Of a stretch of 64,000 nt of DNA, positions 42,534 through 52,300 are shown piece by piece. The stretch comes from Rhodanobacter sp. 7MK24 (GTDB lineage Bacteria > Pseudomonadota > Gammaproteobacteria > Xanthomonadales > Rhodanobacteraceae), in assembly GCF_014842995.1 (NCBI RefSeq), contig NZ_JACYXL010000004.1:124001-188000 (forward strand), given 5' to 3'. The stretch's first letter is position 1; every line of letters begins with the position of its first letter. The notes under the pieces were generated by a model. The model did not search any database. It was given only the letters and a program-made list of their open reading frames with translations, and was not told the DNA's origin. The position numbers were made by a program, and so were the translations under genes.

Positions 42534-43454
42534 ATGCAGATCAAGATTCTGGCGAAGGCTGCCATAGCGTTCGCGATCCTCGTCGGACCAACGGCCATAC
42601 CGTACTGCCTGCACGCGCAAGCCGCTGCGCAGGACGCCACGCAAACCGAGCCATGGGTATCCACCGCGTGGCTGGCCAGTCACCTGCACGACCCCAACCT
42701 CGTGTTGCTGCAGGTTGGCGAAGCGTCGCAAGACAAGGCGATGCATATCCCCGGCGCGCGCTTCGTCCATCTTGACGACGTCGCCGCCACGTCGAGCAAG
42801 CTTTCGCTGGAATTGCCGACGGCACCGGCACTGCGCCAGCGACTGCAGGACCTGGGCATATCCGACGGTTCCCGCGTCGTGGTGTACTTCGGCAACGACC
42901 AGGTCTCCGCGTCGACGCGAGTATGGTTCACGTTGCAATCGGCCGGACTGGGCGCGCGCGCCGACCTGCTCGATGGCGGCATGCCGAAGTGGCGCCGCGA
43001 AGGCCGGCCCGTTACTGACCGGGCCGCCGCAGTTACACCAGGAACGTTGGCACCTTTCCACCTTCAGCCAACCGTCGTCGATGCGGCGTTTGTGCAGACA
43101 CACGCGCGCAAACCAGGTTACGTGCTGATCGACGCGCGTGCCGCGATGTACTACGACGGCCTGGAAGAGAGCGGAGCAGATGGTCACCTCCGCCGCGGCC
43201 ACATTCCGGGCGCGCACAGCCTGCCGTACACCGACATCACCAACGACGATCTCACCCTGAAGAAACCGGCCGAACTGCTGGCCTTGTTCCGCAAGGCCGG
43301 GGTGAAGACGGGCGATCGGGTGATTGCCTATTGCCACATCGGCCAGCAGGGAACGGCGGTGTTGTTCGCAGCGCGTGCCGCGGGGATCGATGCCGTGCTG
43401 TACGACGGCTCATTCGAAGATTGGACGATGCGTAATCTGCCGGTCGAGCGCTGA
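42534..43454 (+). CDS. Exported tandem-domain rhodanese (thiosulfate sulfurtransferase)
   Basis: ATG 42534 has GGGAG upstream; signal peptide about residues 1-32 (AIAFAILVGPTAIPYCLHAQA). Two rhodanese domains: the first (about 40-160) has the fold but lacks a catalytic Cys (VVVYFGNDQVSASTR), the second (about 170-300) has Cys267 in YCHIGQQGTAV, the active-site loop. The enzyme moves a sulfane sulfur from thiosulfate or a similar donor to an acceptor, and because it is exported it should act in the periplasm. It leads a five-gene operon with a split YeeE transporter, a second rhodanese-like protein and a PLP enzyme. Divergent from the LytS/LytTR pair across 153 bases. Confidence 0.9.
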   Translation: MQIKILAKAAIAFAILVGPTAIPYCLHAQAAAQDATQTEPWVSTAWLASHLHDPNLVLLQVGEASQDKAMHIPGARFVHLDDVAATSSKLSLELPTAPALRQRLQDLGISDGSRVVVYFGNDQVSASTRVWFTLQSAGLGARADLLDGGMPKWRREGRPVTDRAAAVTPGTLAPFHLQPTVVDAAFVQTHARKPGYVLIDARAAMYYDGLEESGADGHLRRGHIPGAHSLPYTDITNDDLTLKKPAELLALFRKAGVKTGDRVIAYCHIGQQGTAVLFAARAAGIDAVLYDGSFEDWTMRNLPVER

Positions 43455-43456
43455 CG

Positions 43457-43966
43457 ATGCGCACGCGCCGTCCTTACGCCGAACCTCACCTGACGGGCGT
43501 TTGCCTCGGCTTGCTGCTGCTTGCCTGCTTCGCACTGACGGGGCAGGGACTGGGCGCGTCCGGTGCATTCGCGAGCGTGGCCAGTGGTGTCGTCGGCACC
43601 GTCTCGCCGGAAGCGGCGGCACATAGTGCCTACTTCCGCAGCTACCTCCAGGACGGATCGCCGTGGACTGCCTGGATTGTCGTTGAAATCATCGGTGTGC
43701 TGATCGGCGCCTCCGCATCGGCGGCACTGGCAGGGCGAACGCGACTGACGTCCGTCCACGCCATCCGTCCGTCCGCCGGCAAGCTGTTCGCCGGAGTCGC
43801 CGGCGGCACGTTGATGGGTATCGGGGCGGCGCTGGCACGCGGTTGCACCAGCGGCCTCGCATTGAGCGGCGGTGCGATGCTGAGTGTCGGTGCCTGGATC
43901 TTCATGGCGGCATTGTTCCTGGCAGGTTTCCTCGCCGCACCATTCGTGCGCAGGCTCTGGCCATGA
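43457..43966 (+). CDS. YeeE/YedE-type (sulfur transport) protein, first half
   Basis: A 169-residue protein with four or five transmembrane helices (for example GVCLGLLLLACFALTG, VVEIIGVLIGASASAAL). The diagnostic segment is LMGIGAALARGCTSGLALSGGAML, with the conserved GCTSG cysteine used by thiosulfate transporter TsuA (YeeE). Homologues may be a single protein of about 330 residues or two half-size proteins (PmpA and PmpB); here two half proteins are coded in series, joined by an ATGA overlap at 43963. It begins two bases after the rhodanese stop and should supply or export a sulfur compound. Confidence 0.87.
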   Translation: MRTRRPYAEPHLTGVCLGLLLLACFALTGQGLGASGAFASVASGVVGTVSPEAAAHSAYFRSYLQDGSPWTAWIVVEIIGVLIGASASAALAGRTRLTSVHAIRPSAGKLFAGVAGGTLMGIGAALARGCTSGLALSGGAMLSVGAWIFMAALFLAGFLAAPFVRRLWP

Positions 43967-44502
43967 ACGATCTGCTGGTCGCGGGAGGTATCGGCGTGGC
44001 ATTCGGCTGTGCACTCGAATGCGCCGGTTTGGGCGATCCGCCGAAGCTCGCCGGCCAGTTCTATCTGCGGGATTTCACCGTACTCAAGGTCATGCTGAGC
44101 GCGATGCTGACCGCGATGCTCGGTGCCTTCTGGGGCGGCCGGCTGGGCATGTTTGATTCCGCAGCGTTCTACGTGCCCGATACGTATCTGCTTCCGCAAC
44201 TCCTCGGCGGACTGGTCTTCGGGCTCGGCTTCGTGCTGAGCGGCCTGTGCCCGGGCACCTCCTGCGTAGCGTTGGCCAGCGGCCGCGTCGAAGGTGCCGC
44301 GACGATGCTTGGGTTGTTCGCAGGCGTGCTGCTGGTCGGCATGGCCTTTCCCGCGATCGAACCTTTCTATCGCTCGACGCCGTATGGCCCGTTGACACTC
44401 CAACGCCTCACGGGCCTGCCTTACGGAGTCATGGTGGCGCTGGTCACGGTGGTCGCCGTTTCGGCGCTGACATGGATCGCAAAGCGGGAGACAGGACCAT
44501 GA
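43963..44502 (+). CDS. YeeE/YedE-type (sulfur transport) protein, second half
   Basis: A 179-residue protein with four or five transmembrane helices. The conserved segment is LVFGLGFVLSGLCPGTSCVALASGR, with two cysteines in the second half-repeat. It starts with the ATGA overlap on the first half (43963-43966) and likewise overlaps the next gene at 44499. In fused members this segment faces the equivalent GCTSG segment to form the thiosulfate channel. Together they probably form one membrane channel. Confidence 0.87.
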   Translation: MNDLLVAGGIGVAFGCALECAGLGDPPKLAGQFYLRDFTVLKVMLSAMLTAMLGAFWGGRLGMFDSAAFYVPDTYLLPQLLGGLVFGLGFVLSGLCPGTSCVALASGRVEGAATMLGLFAGVLLVGMAFPAIEPFYRSTPYGPLTLQRLTGLPYGVMVALVTVVAVSALTWIAKRETGP

Positions 44503-45083
44503 AACTCGTGCGACAGCTGGGCATCAGTGCGCTTGCATTGGGTTTGGGGGCGCCTTTCGCAGGCAGTCTCTTTCGCACGCAGCCGCGAGGGCTGGATCTG
44601 GATTCAATCGCGCGGGCGATCGATGAAGGCTCCGACCACGTCAGTGCGCGCCAGCTTGCGGAGTGGATACGCGATCGCCGGCCCGGACTCCGCGTCATCG
44701 ATGTGCGTTCGCCCGCTGAGTTTCGCGATGACCCGATCCCGACGGCGGAGAACGTGCCGATCGACCAGTTGGCGAAGTCGCACTTTGCGCCCGGCCAGAC
44801 CATGGTCCTTTACTCGCAGGAAGGGGCGCATGCAGGCCAGGCCTGGGTGATGTTGCGCTCGCTCGGCGTGACCCAGGCGGTGTTCGTGCCGGGCGGCCTC
44901 GCCGACTGGCGCGACGAGGTTCTGTATCCACTGCTGCCGCCCAATGCCTCGCCCGCGGAGCGTGCACGGATCGAGGCATTGAGCCATTACTTCGGCGGCT
45001 CTCCCCGGATTGGGGCAGAGCAGGGCGGCAACGTTGCGAGTGCGACGCGGATCGGGCATGGCTCGCGGAGGCGCGGATGCTGA
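44499..45083 (+). CDS. Rhodanese-like protein lacking the catalytic cysteine
   Basis: A 194-residue protein with an N-terminal hydrophobic signal (LVRQLGISALALGLGAPFAG) and one rhodanese domain (about 48-142): LRVIDVRSPAEFRDDPIPTA, NVPIDQLAKSHF, MVLYSQEGAHAGQAWVMLRS, GGLADWRDEVL. The position of the active Cys (VLYCxxG in relatives) holds Ser106, so it cannot be a normal sulfurtransferase. A cysteine does end the protein (RRRGC), which could be coincidence. It is translated after the transporter (ATGA overlap) and overlaps the PLP enzyme gene by 7 bases. A scaffold or sulfur-binding role in the operon is possible. Confidence 0.82.
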   Translation: MKLVRQLGISALALGLGAPFAGSLFRTQPRGLDLDSIARAIDEGSDHVSARQLAEWIRDRRPGLRVIDVRSPAEFRDDPIPTAENVPIDQLAKSHFAPGQTMVLYSQEGAHAGQAWVMLRSLGVTQAVFVPGGLADWRDEVLYPLLPPNASPAERARIEALSHYFGGSPRIGAEQGGNVASATRIGHGSRRRGC

Positions 45084-46453
45084 CGCGTGCCATGGAATCC
45101 ACCGATGCGGCCGACGCCTTCGACTTCGCCGCGCTTCGCGCCAGCGAATTCGCGCGCCTGGATGCTGCCGGCATCGCCTATCTCGATTACGCGGCGAGCG
45201 CGCTGTACGGTGCCTCGCAGGCACGAGCGCATGGCGAGCGGCTGGCGCAAGGGATTTTCGGCAATCCCCATTCGGAGCATCTGGCGTCACGCAACAGCGC
45301 CGCCGCGCAAGCGGCCGCCCGCGCCGCGACGTTGGCCTTCTTCGATGCCGATCCGGACATCTACGACGTCTGCTTTACCGCCAATGCGACGGCAGCCATC
45401 AAGCTCGTCGCCGAGAGCTATCCGTTTTCGCTGCGCCGCGGGCTCATTCTCTCGGCCGACAACCACAATTCCGTCAACGGCATGCGGGAGTTTGCCAGGC
45501 GCACACAGGCAGCCGTCAGCGTGTTGCCGCTGGATGCGCAACTCCGACTCGACCACGGATCCGCGAACCTGCGAGCGAGCATCGAACGACAAGGCAGGAG
45601 CTTGTTCGCATTCCCGCAGCAGTCCAACTTTTCCGGCGTGCTCCACGACCTGTCGCTCGTCGAAGAGGCCCAGGCACTCGGATGCGATGTTCTGGTCGAC
45701 GCGGCGGCGGCCGGGCCGTCCGGCGCACTCAGCCTGAGGGAGCACTCCGCGGACTTCGTCGTGTGTTCGTTCTACAAACTATTCGGCCTGCCGACCGGTG
45801 TCGGCGCGTTGATAGCGAAAAGGTCGGCCCTGGGTCGCCTTCGGAGGCCGTGGTTCTCGGGTGGAACGGTGGAGTTCGTGTCCATTGCGCACGGGCGGCA
45901 CGCTCTCAAGCCGGGATACGGGGGATTCGAGGACGGAACTCCCAACTTCCTCGACCTCGCCGCCATCGAGTCCGGATTCGCCTTTCTCGCCAGCATGCCG
46001 CGCCCGTGCCTGCGCGCCCATATTCAGTCCCTCGTGCGACATTTCCTGGCACTGGCAGCGACACTACGGCGCAGCAATGGCGCGCCGCTGGTGCGTCTGT
46101 ATGGCCCTCCGGATATGGAACAGCGGGGCGGCATCGTCGCCTTCAACGTATTGCAGAACGATGGCAGCGTGCTGCGCTACGAGCACGTCGAGCAGCTGGC
46201 GCGAGAACACGGCGTCGCCATTCGGGGCGGCTGCTTCTGCAATCCCGGGGCGGCCGAGAAAGCATTCGGACTCGATGCCATGGGCGTGGAGCACTGCTTC
46301 GACAAACTCGAAGGCAACTTCAGCATTGAGTCGTTCCGGCGCTGTACGGGACGTGCTGCCACCGTGGGTGCGTTGCGCCTATCCGTTGGCGCACCCACGA
46401 CCTACGAGGACATCGCGCGTGCCGTGGCATTGATTGCTGCCTGCAGCAAGTAG
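45077..46453 (+). CDS. Class V aminotransferase, molybdenum-cofactor-sulfurase-like (NifS-type PLP fold)
   Basis: The start ATG 45077 has GGAGG upstream and overlaps the rhodanese-like gene. In the 458-residue protein the PLP lysine is Lys234 in SFYKLFGLPTGVGALI, the PLP-stacking His130 in DNHNSVNG, the acid Asp208 and the reactive-cysteine segment AIRGGCFCNPG with Cys386 and Cys388. These motifs are those of the NifS-like domain of eukaryotic Moco sulfurase (MOCOS/ABA3), here without a MOSC domain. The family takes sulfur from cysteine and makes a protein persulfide. Its position after two sulfurtransferases and a sulfur transporter strongly points to cellular sulfur transfer; the acceptor (molybdenum cofactor or other) is not known. 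Confidence 0.88.
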   Translation: MLTRAMESTDAADAFDFAALRASEFARLDAAGIAYLDYAASALYGASQARAHGERLAQGIFGNPHSEHLASRNSAAAQAAARAATLAFFDADPDIYDVCFTANATAAIKLVAESYPFSLRRGLILSADNHNSVNGMREFARRTQAAVSVLPLDAQLRLDHGSANLRASIERQGRSLFAFPQQSNFSGVLHDLSLVEEAQALGCDVLVDAAAAGPSGALSLREHSADFVVCSFYKLFGLPTGVGALIAKRSALGRLRRPWFSGGTVEFVSIAHGRHALKPGYGGFEDGTPNFLDLAAIESGFAFLASMPRPCLRAHIQSLVRHFLALAATLRRSNGAPLVRLYGPPDMEQRGGIVAFNVLQNDGSVLRYEHVEQLAREHGVAIRGGCFCNPGAAEKAFGLDAMGVEHCFDKLEGNFSIESFRRCTGRAATVGALRLSVGAPTTYEDIARAVALIAACSK

Positions 46454-46600
46454 ACCCGGCGTGGCGGCCGCGCATGTTGCGGATCAGGACACCAAGCTGA
46501 GCATGCACAAGACCGGAGCCATCCACGGCGTCTCTGAAGCCATCCACGGATGACCAACCGTTGCGCCAAACGAATCAATCACGCCAACCGAAGGAACCAC

Positions 46601-47473
46601 GTGAAGATCATCCTGCGTCTCGCTCTTCCACTGTTGCTGCTCAGTACAAGCGCCAACGCTATCGTGACACGCCACGAGCAGCCCGATGCGCGTTACCGCG
46701 TCGACCCGCGAACCATGCCTGCGCTGGTCGATCTGCCCGACGAAGGTCACGGCACGCTGATTGCCCCACGCTGGGTGATCACTGCGGCCCATGCAGTGCA
46801 CATGATGCAAATCATGCCTGAAGAGCATTTCGTGACCGTGAACGGAAGGCGACGCGCAGTGAGCCGCATCGTTGTTTACCCTGATTACCCCGCTGCGCGA
46901 ATCGCCTGGCAGCAGATGTTCAAGCAGGTCAAAACAGCGAAACCCGACATCTTTGTGCACCAGTACATGGCGGCGATGGCCAACATGCACGACGTTGCCC
47001 TGCTAGAACTCACCGAGCCCGTGACCGACGTTGCGCCGATGCCGATCGATCGCGGCAACGCCAAGCCCGGCATGCTGAGCACGGTTTACGGCGCGGGCGC
47101 CACCGGCACCGAGCTCACTGGTGCGCCGGATAGTGAAAGTCATCGCACTCAACTGCGGCGCGCACAGAATCGCCTGACCCAGGCTGATGGGCCCTGGCTG
47201 CGTTACGTATTCGACTGCAGTGCCGGCGCCCCGGCCCTCAGCGGCGCCACAGCGGGTGGCGACAGCGGCGGCCCAGTCACCGTCGTCGTGGCTGGTCGCA
47301 CCTATCTGGCCGGCGTCACTCACGGCCTGGATGGGACAGCCAGCGAAGTGGAGCGCGTCGTGCGGCAAATGCAGGATGGTTCATTCCGCATGGGCGTATG
47401 CGGGCAGCGCTTTGCGGCGGCGCGGGTGGGCTTTTATGCAGGGTGGATTGATCAAACCATGACCGCACATTGA
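46601..47473 (+). CDS. Exported trypsin-like serine protease (S1 family)
   Basis: GTG 46601 is preceded by AAGGA five bases away, which fixes the start over ATG 46550. Signal peptide MKIILRLALPLLLLSTSANA, then a short pro-region. The chymotrypsin triad is clear: His64 in WVITAAHAVH, Asp131 in MHDVALLEL, Ser222 in GGDSGGPVTV. One disulfide candidate pair (Cys206 and the Cys in MGVCGQRF). Length (290) and a bacterial-type pattern fit a secreted protease that would digest external protein. It stands alone between the sulfur operon and the decayed S41 gene; its own terminator was not recognised. Confidence 0.88.
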   Translation: MKIILRLALPLLLLSTSANAIVTRHEQPDARYRVDPRTMPALVDLPDEGHGTLIAPRWVITAAHAVHMMQIMPEEHFVTVNGRRRAVSRIVVYPDYPAARIAWQQMFKQVKTAKPDIFVHQYMAAMANMHDVALLELTEPVTDVAPMPIDRGNAKPGMLSTVYGAGATGTELTGAPDSESHRTQLRRAQNRLTQADGPWLRYVFDCSAGAPALSGATAGGDSGGPVTVVVAGRTYLAGVTHGLDGTASEVERVVRQMQDGSFRMGVCGQRFAAARVGFYAGWIDQTMTAH

Positions 47474-47480
47474 ATCCAGG

Positions 47481-47501
47481 GCGACTCGCCCGTGTTGTCG
47501 T
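47481..47501 (+). repeat. TNGCCCG-loop hairpin element, copy 2
   Basis: GCGAC / GTCGT arms around an 11-nt TCGCCCGTGTT loop, just after the serine protease stop. One of four related hairpins at 7290, 47481, 59889 and 62074. Confidence 0.5.
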
Positions 47502-47545
47502 AAGCGGAACATCTACCGCATAGCTAGCGTCGAGATCCGCGTGGC

Positions 47546-48109
47546 GTGGACGTCGGTAGCCACCGGATTGTGCCGTTTCTCGTCGCGGCGGAGGCAACGC
47601 TTCGCGCAAACCCGCCTTGCGCCGTGATACTCGACCTGCGTGGCGATGGCGGTGGCGAATACATCGACACCTGGCATTTCGTACATGTGCTGTCGGACTT
47701 GCTCGCGCCAGGCGGTCGCATCTTCGTACTCACCAATGCGCAAGCCTTTTCCGCCGCCATCACGGCTGCCGCATTCGTCAAAGACGCCGGCGGCGACCGG
47801 GTCACGATCATTGGCGATCCGGTCGGCTACCGCCTGTCCTTTTTCTCCGAGGGCAACAAAGCCAGCCTGCCCAATCCAAAGGTATGCGCCTATCCGCAAA
47901 CCGCGAGACACGACTGCCAACGCTCCTGCGACAACTGGCACGAATGCTCTTGGCCCAACAGGTTCTATCCAGTCACTGTGAAGAGTCTGCAGCTCGATAT
48001 CGTCGTACCGCTCAGGTTCGAAGATTGGAACACGCCACGACGCAGCCCTAGGGACTGCGCGCCAGCCAGCCATGCACCTGGCCCGAAGAATATGAGTTCG
48101 CGGCCGTAG
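47546..48109 (+). pseudogene. C-terminal remnant of an S41-type peptidase
   Basis: An open frame of 187 codons (GTG 47546) holding the C-terminal part of a C-terminal-processing peptidase: CAVILDLRGDGGGEY, GRIFVLTNAQAFSAAITAA with the Ser of the family nucleophile, and GDPVGYRL. An S41 member normally has a PDZ and an N-terminal domain of another 250 or more residues, which are absent here; in-frame stops lie just upstream (47525) and no SD exists. The remaining C-terminal part (CSWPNRFYPVTVKSLQLDI) is intact. It is most likely a 5'-deleted relic. Confidence 0.75.
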
Positions 48110-48418
48110 CCCTTGCGTGAGGCATGAGGGCAGGGCGATCAGGGACTGTTATCGGGGGCTAGAGCAGGACCGCGTTCGACCCATGACGGAGACCGGTTAC
48201 CCAAGAACAGATCCGTGTCAAAAGGGGTTTGCTCGAGGACATGAGGTGCAGGCGCTCGATTGGTCACATGTCGCGCCGGGTCACAAGATGACTCGAAGAG
48301 TGCTCCCGGTCGATGGCAATTACTTGCGGCCCCGCTGAGCCGCCATATGTGCCGTAGATCTCACTTTTGTTGACGGTGGCACGGTCATTGCTGCGCTTCG
48401 CGACTACATGTCTTTGGG
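48110..48418. other. Intergenic region between two decayed genes
   Basis: No gene found in about 309 bases. A GGGCGATCAGGGACTGTTATCG segment near 48127 can fold into GCGAT/ATCG around an 11-nt loop and resembles, but does not match, the TNGCCCG elements. Confidence 0.4.
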
Positions 48419-49192
48419 ATGCATGTGCGATCTGTTCACTTTGTCTCGGACCTTCCCAGGTCAGGGGCCACGCTGCTGTCAGCGATCTTGAGCCAGAACC
48501 CGCGATTCCATGGGGGGATGAGCGGTCCAATCGGGGGCGCTTTCAACTATTCGGTCTTCATCTCCGATGAGCAGCGCCGTCGGATGCTCAAGGGTCTGTT
48601 CGACAACTACTACGGCCCCGAATACGGCGCCGAGGTAGTGTTCGACACCAAGCGTGGTGCACCAAGATGCGCCATCTGAAAGAGCTGTTCCAGCAAGGCA
48701 GGGTCATCGCCTGCGTACGGCACGTGTCATGGATCATCGACAGCATCGAACGGCTGGTCCGCAAGAACGCCTTCCAGCCTTCGTCCATCTTCAACTATGT
48801 GCCTGGCGGAACCGTGTATTCGCGCGTCGAAGGGTTGGCCAACGGCGAAGGCATGGCTGGCTGCGCGTACAACGGTTTGAAAGAGGCTTTCTACGGCGAT
48901 GAAGCCTCCAAGCTGATGTTGCTGCGTTACGAAACGCCGACGAGCGATCCGGTACGCGCGATTGCCTCAATCTATGACTTCATCGGCGAGCCCGCCTGCA
49001 AGCACGACTTCGACGACATCAGCTATCACGCCGATGAATTCGACCTGCACGCCGGGATTGCATGCCGTGCGCAAAGAAATCGCTGTACGCGAGCGCACCA
49101 GCGTGTTGCCGCCGGATGTGTTTCGTCGTTTCGAAAGCGATGCCTTCTGGCTCGATCTCGCGCTGAATCCGCGCCAGGTGCGGGTGGTTTGA
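48419..49192 (+). pseudogene. Sulfotransferase-family gene with two frameshifts
   Basis: Three consecutive frames restore one sulfotransferase. Frame 1 (48419-48679): VHFVSDLPRSGATLLSAILS, whose PRSGATL is the PAPS 5'-phosphosulfate loop, through FDTKRG. Frame 2 (from about 48660): MRHLKELFQQGRVIACVRHV, IIDSIERLVRKN, KLMLLRYETP, YDFIGEPACKHDF. Frame 3 (to 49192): LHAVRKEIAVRERTSVLPPD, FRRFESDAFWLDL, the usual family end. The first shift lies near 48655, the second near 49048. The ATG of frame 1 at 48419 is preceded by TTTGGG. Enzymes of this family transfer sulfate from PAPS to a hydroxyl. The gene is broken, unless sequencing errors explain it. Confidence 0.72.
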
Positions 49193-49323
49193 AGCGTGCA
49201 CGTACGTGCAATTGACGGCTTTTTCAGATCGATGGCCGCTTGCCCGCTGCACTGGGATGCACAGGGCAATCGGCTAACCAAGATGCATAAATCAAACGAA
49301 TAAAAATCAACAGGGGACACATC

Positions 49324-52300
49324 GTGAATCGCATTTACCGCCTTGTTTTCAACCGCACACTCTGCGTCATGCAAGTTGCGTCGGAGTTGGCAAACGCGCC
49401 GCAAGGCGGCGTGGTCAACGGTGCGAGCGTGTCCTCGAAACGGGAGTTGAAGTCGCGCCTGTTGGCGATCGCGATGAGTGCAGCCTTGGCGGCGATCACG
49501 ACGCCGGCGATGGCGCAGACGTGCGTGCCCAGCACGACCGCGGTTTGCGGTGCGAATGGCGGGGACGGTGGTGCTGGTACTGCCAGCGGTCAATCGGGTG
49601 CAGGCGGTGCCGGGGCTGTCACATCCGGTGCCTACGCCAACGGTGGCGGCGCAGGTGGTTCGGGCGGTAGCGTGGGTTCAGCGGGCCAGGGTGCCAACAA
49701 CACCGGTGGAGCCGGTAGCGCAGGACCCGGGGGGGCAGGTGTTGGCGGCGGATTGGGCACGCTGGGCAATGGTGGGGGCGGCGGTGGCGGTGGCGACCTT
49801 ACTGGTCCAACTTACGGCGGCGGTGGCGGCGGTGGCGGTGGTGGCGGCGGTGGCGTGGGCCAGTCCGTCAGCGGTACATCCTTCACCAATCCGGGCAGCA
49901 TCGTGGGCGGCAGGGGGGGCAATGGCGGCCTCTCTGGCTCGCCGGGCTATGGCGGTGGCGGTGGCGGTGGTGGCGCGGGCGTGTATGCCGGCACGGGCAG
50001 TACGGTTACCAATGGCGCCGGTGCAACGATCACTGGCGGCGCCGGCGGCAACAGCACAGGCGGAATCGCTGGCGGGGGTGGTGTTGGCGTAGCGTTGGTC
50101 GGTTCAACACTGACCAATAACGGGAGCATCGTCGGTGGCAATGGTGGCGCAGCCGGTACCAGCTATCTGGGCGGCGCAGGTGGTGTCGGCGTTGTGGCGA
50201 CGGGCGGTTCCACCATCATCAACAATGGAAGCATCGCCGGCGGTGTTGGTTTTTCCGGCGCGCAGGCCGACGCGATCGATCTGAGCGGCGGCGGCAACAC
50301 GCTGGTGCTGGAATCGGGTTCGAGCATTACCGGCAATGTGGTCAGCAGCAGCGGTACCACCAATGGCGGCGACACGCTCGATTTGGATGGCAGCGCCAAC
50401 GCGACACTCTCTGGTTCGATCGGCGATTACGGTAGCGGTGCGCAGTACCAGGGTTTCAACCATTACGAAAAGACCGGCTCGGGAACCTGGACGCTCGATA
50501 GTGTCGGGAACGTCACCACCGTCGGGGCGTGGTCGGTTCAAGGCGGCGAACTGGATCTGGACGGCTTCGGCAGTGCCTTCACGGGCGGCTTCCAAATGTC
50601 CTCCGGTACCGTTTTGACGGTCGGCGCGGGCAGCGGTGGCGTCTTCGTGGCCGGTACCTCGGGCGCCAACGGCTCGCACGGCAGCAATGGCACCTACAGT
50701 GGTTTCAGCGGCACGTCCGGCCAGTTTGGCGTGTCCGGTGCGGCGGCGGTCAGCGGCTATAGCTTCACGCTGACCAACAACAGCAGCTCGATCCTCGGTG
50801 GCGTGGGTGGCATCGGCGGCGCCGGCGGCAATGGGGCCAGTGGCGGCTCGGGTGGCTATACGAATTATCACGGGGGCGCCGGCGGCGAGGGCGGTGCCGG
50901 CGGTGCGGGTGGATATGCGGTGTCGGGCACCGGCTTTACGCTCACCAACCGGGGCCGTTTGTCCGGCGGTGCCGGCAGCCTGGGCGGTGCCGGTGGGAGT
51001 GCTGGCGACGGTGGTACCGACTTGACCGGAAATGGCGGCGGCACCTACGCCGGTGCGCTCGGCGGTCAGGGCGGCGCCGGCGGCGCCGCGGTATCCGGCA
51101 GCCAATTCACGTTGACCAACAGCGACAACGCGAGGATCTACGGCGGCTACGGCGGAGTCGGTGGCGCTGGCGGCGCGGGCGGCAATGGCGGCTACGGCGG
51201 CAATCACGGCGGCGCCGGCAGTGCCGGTGGCGCGGGTGGCATGGGCGGCTATGGCGCATCGGGCGTGCAGGGTGGTGACTTCACCGCTACCAACTCCGCG
51301 TTCATCCAGGGCGGTACCGGCGGTAATGGTGGCATGGGCGGCAACGGTGGATTCGGCGGATCGTCGTCCAGCGACGACACGTCCACGCTGGGTTCCACCG
51401 GGCCGGGTGGCGCAGGCGGTGCCGGCGGCGGCGGCGGTTCGGCGGTCAGCGGTTACGCCGCCACCCTGACCAACAGTGCCGGAGGAATACTCCAAGGCGG
51501 TGGTGGCGGCTCAGGTGGCACGGGTGGCGCCGGGAATTTTGGTGGTATGGCGAGCACCGGGACCGTGGGTGTCAGCGGCAGCTACGGCGGCGCCGGAGGC
51601 GGCGGCGGTAATGGCGGCGCAGCCGTCATCGGCAGCACGATTTCGCTTACCAACCAGGGCAACATCACTGGCGGCTGGGGTGGTTACGGCGGCGCCGGCG
51701 GCGTCGGCGGGATGGGGTCTGAGTCGGCCAACGGAGGGACAGCGGTGGCTGGAGCGGGCGGCGCCGGTGGCACGGGCGGTGCGGGTGGCAACGGCGGTGC
51801 GGCGATCGTGGGCGCGGGAGTGACTCTAACCAATGGCGGGGCCCTGCAGGGCGGCTTGGGTGGTCAAGGCGGGTTGGGCGGTACCGGTGGCGCGGGTGGT
51901 TATTCGTATCGGCACGCCGGCGGCAACGGCGGGGCCGGAGGTGCCGGCGGCGCGGGCGGCGCCGGCGGTACGGGCGTCGTCCTCATCGGCGCAAGCTCGT
52001 TCACCAACACGGGTCTCGGCACTACCGTCACCGGCGGCAACGGCGGGGCCGGCGGCAACGGCGGTGCGGGCGGCGGTGGTGGCTATTCCTTCAGCGCATC
52101 CAATGGCCTGGCCGGAGCGCAAGGGATTGGCGGCGCGGGCGGAGTGGGGGGCGCCGGCATTAGCGCCGGAATGGGCGACACGATTACCAACGATGCCGAC
52201 GCCTCGATCCTTGGCGGCAATGGCGGTATTGGCGGTACGGGCGCCATCGCCGGCAATGGCGGCAACGGTGGCGTGGGCGTGTCCGGCACCGGCTTCACGT

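Noticed and set aside
42381-43337. Extension of the LytS-type kinase frame upstream to 43337
   Set aside because: The extra part overlaps the rhodanese gene on the opposite strand and has no membrane or kinase features.
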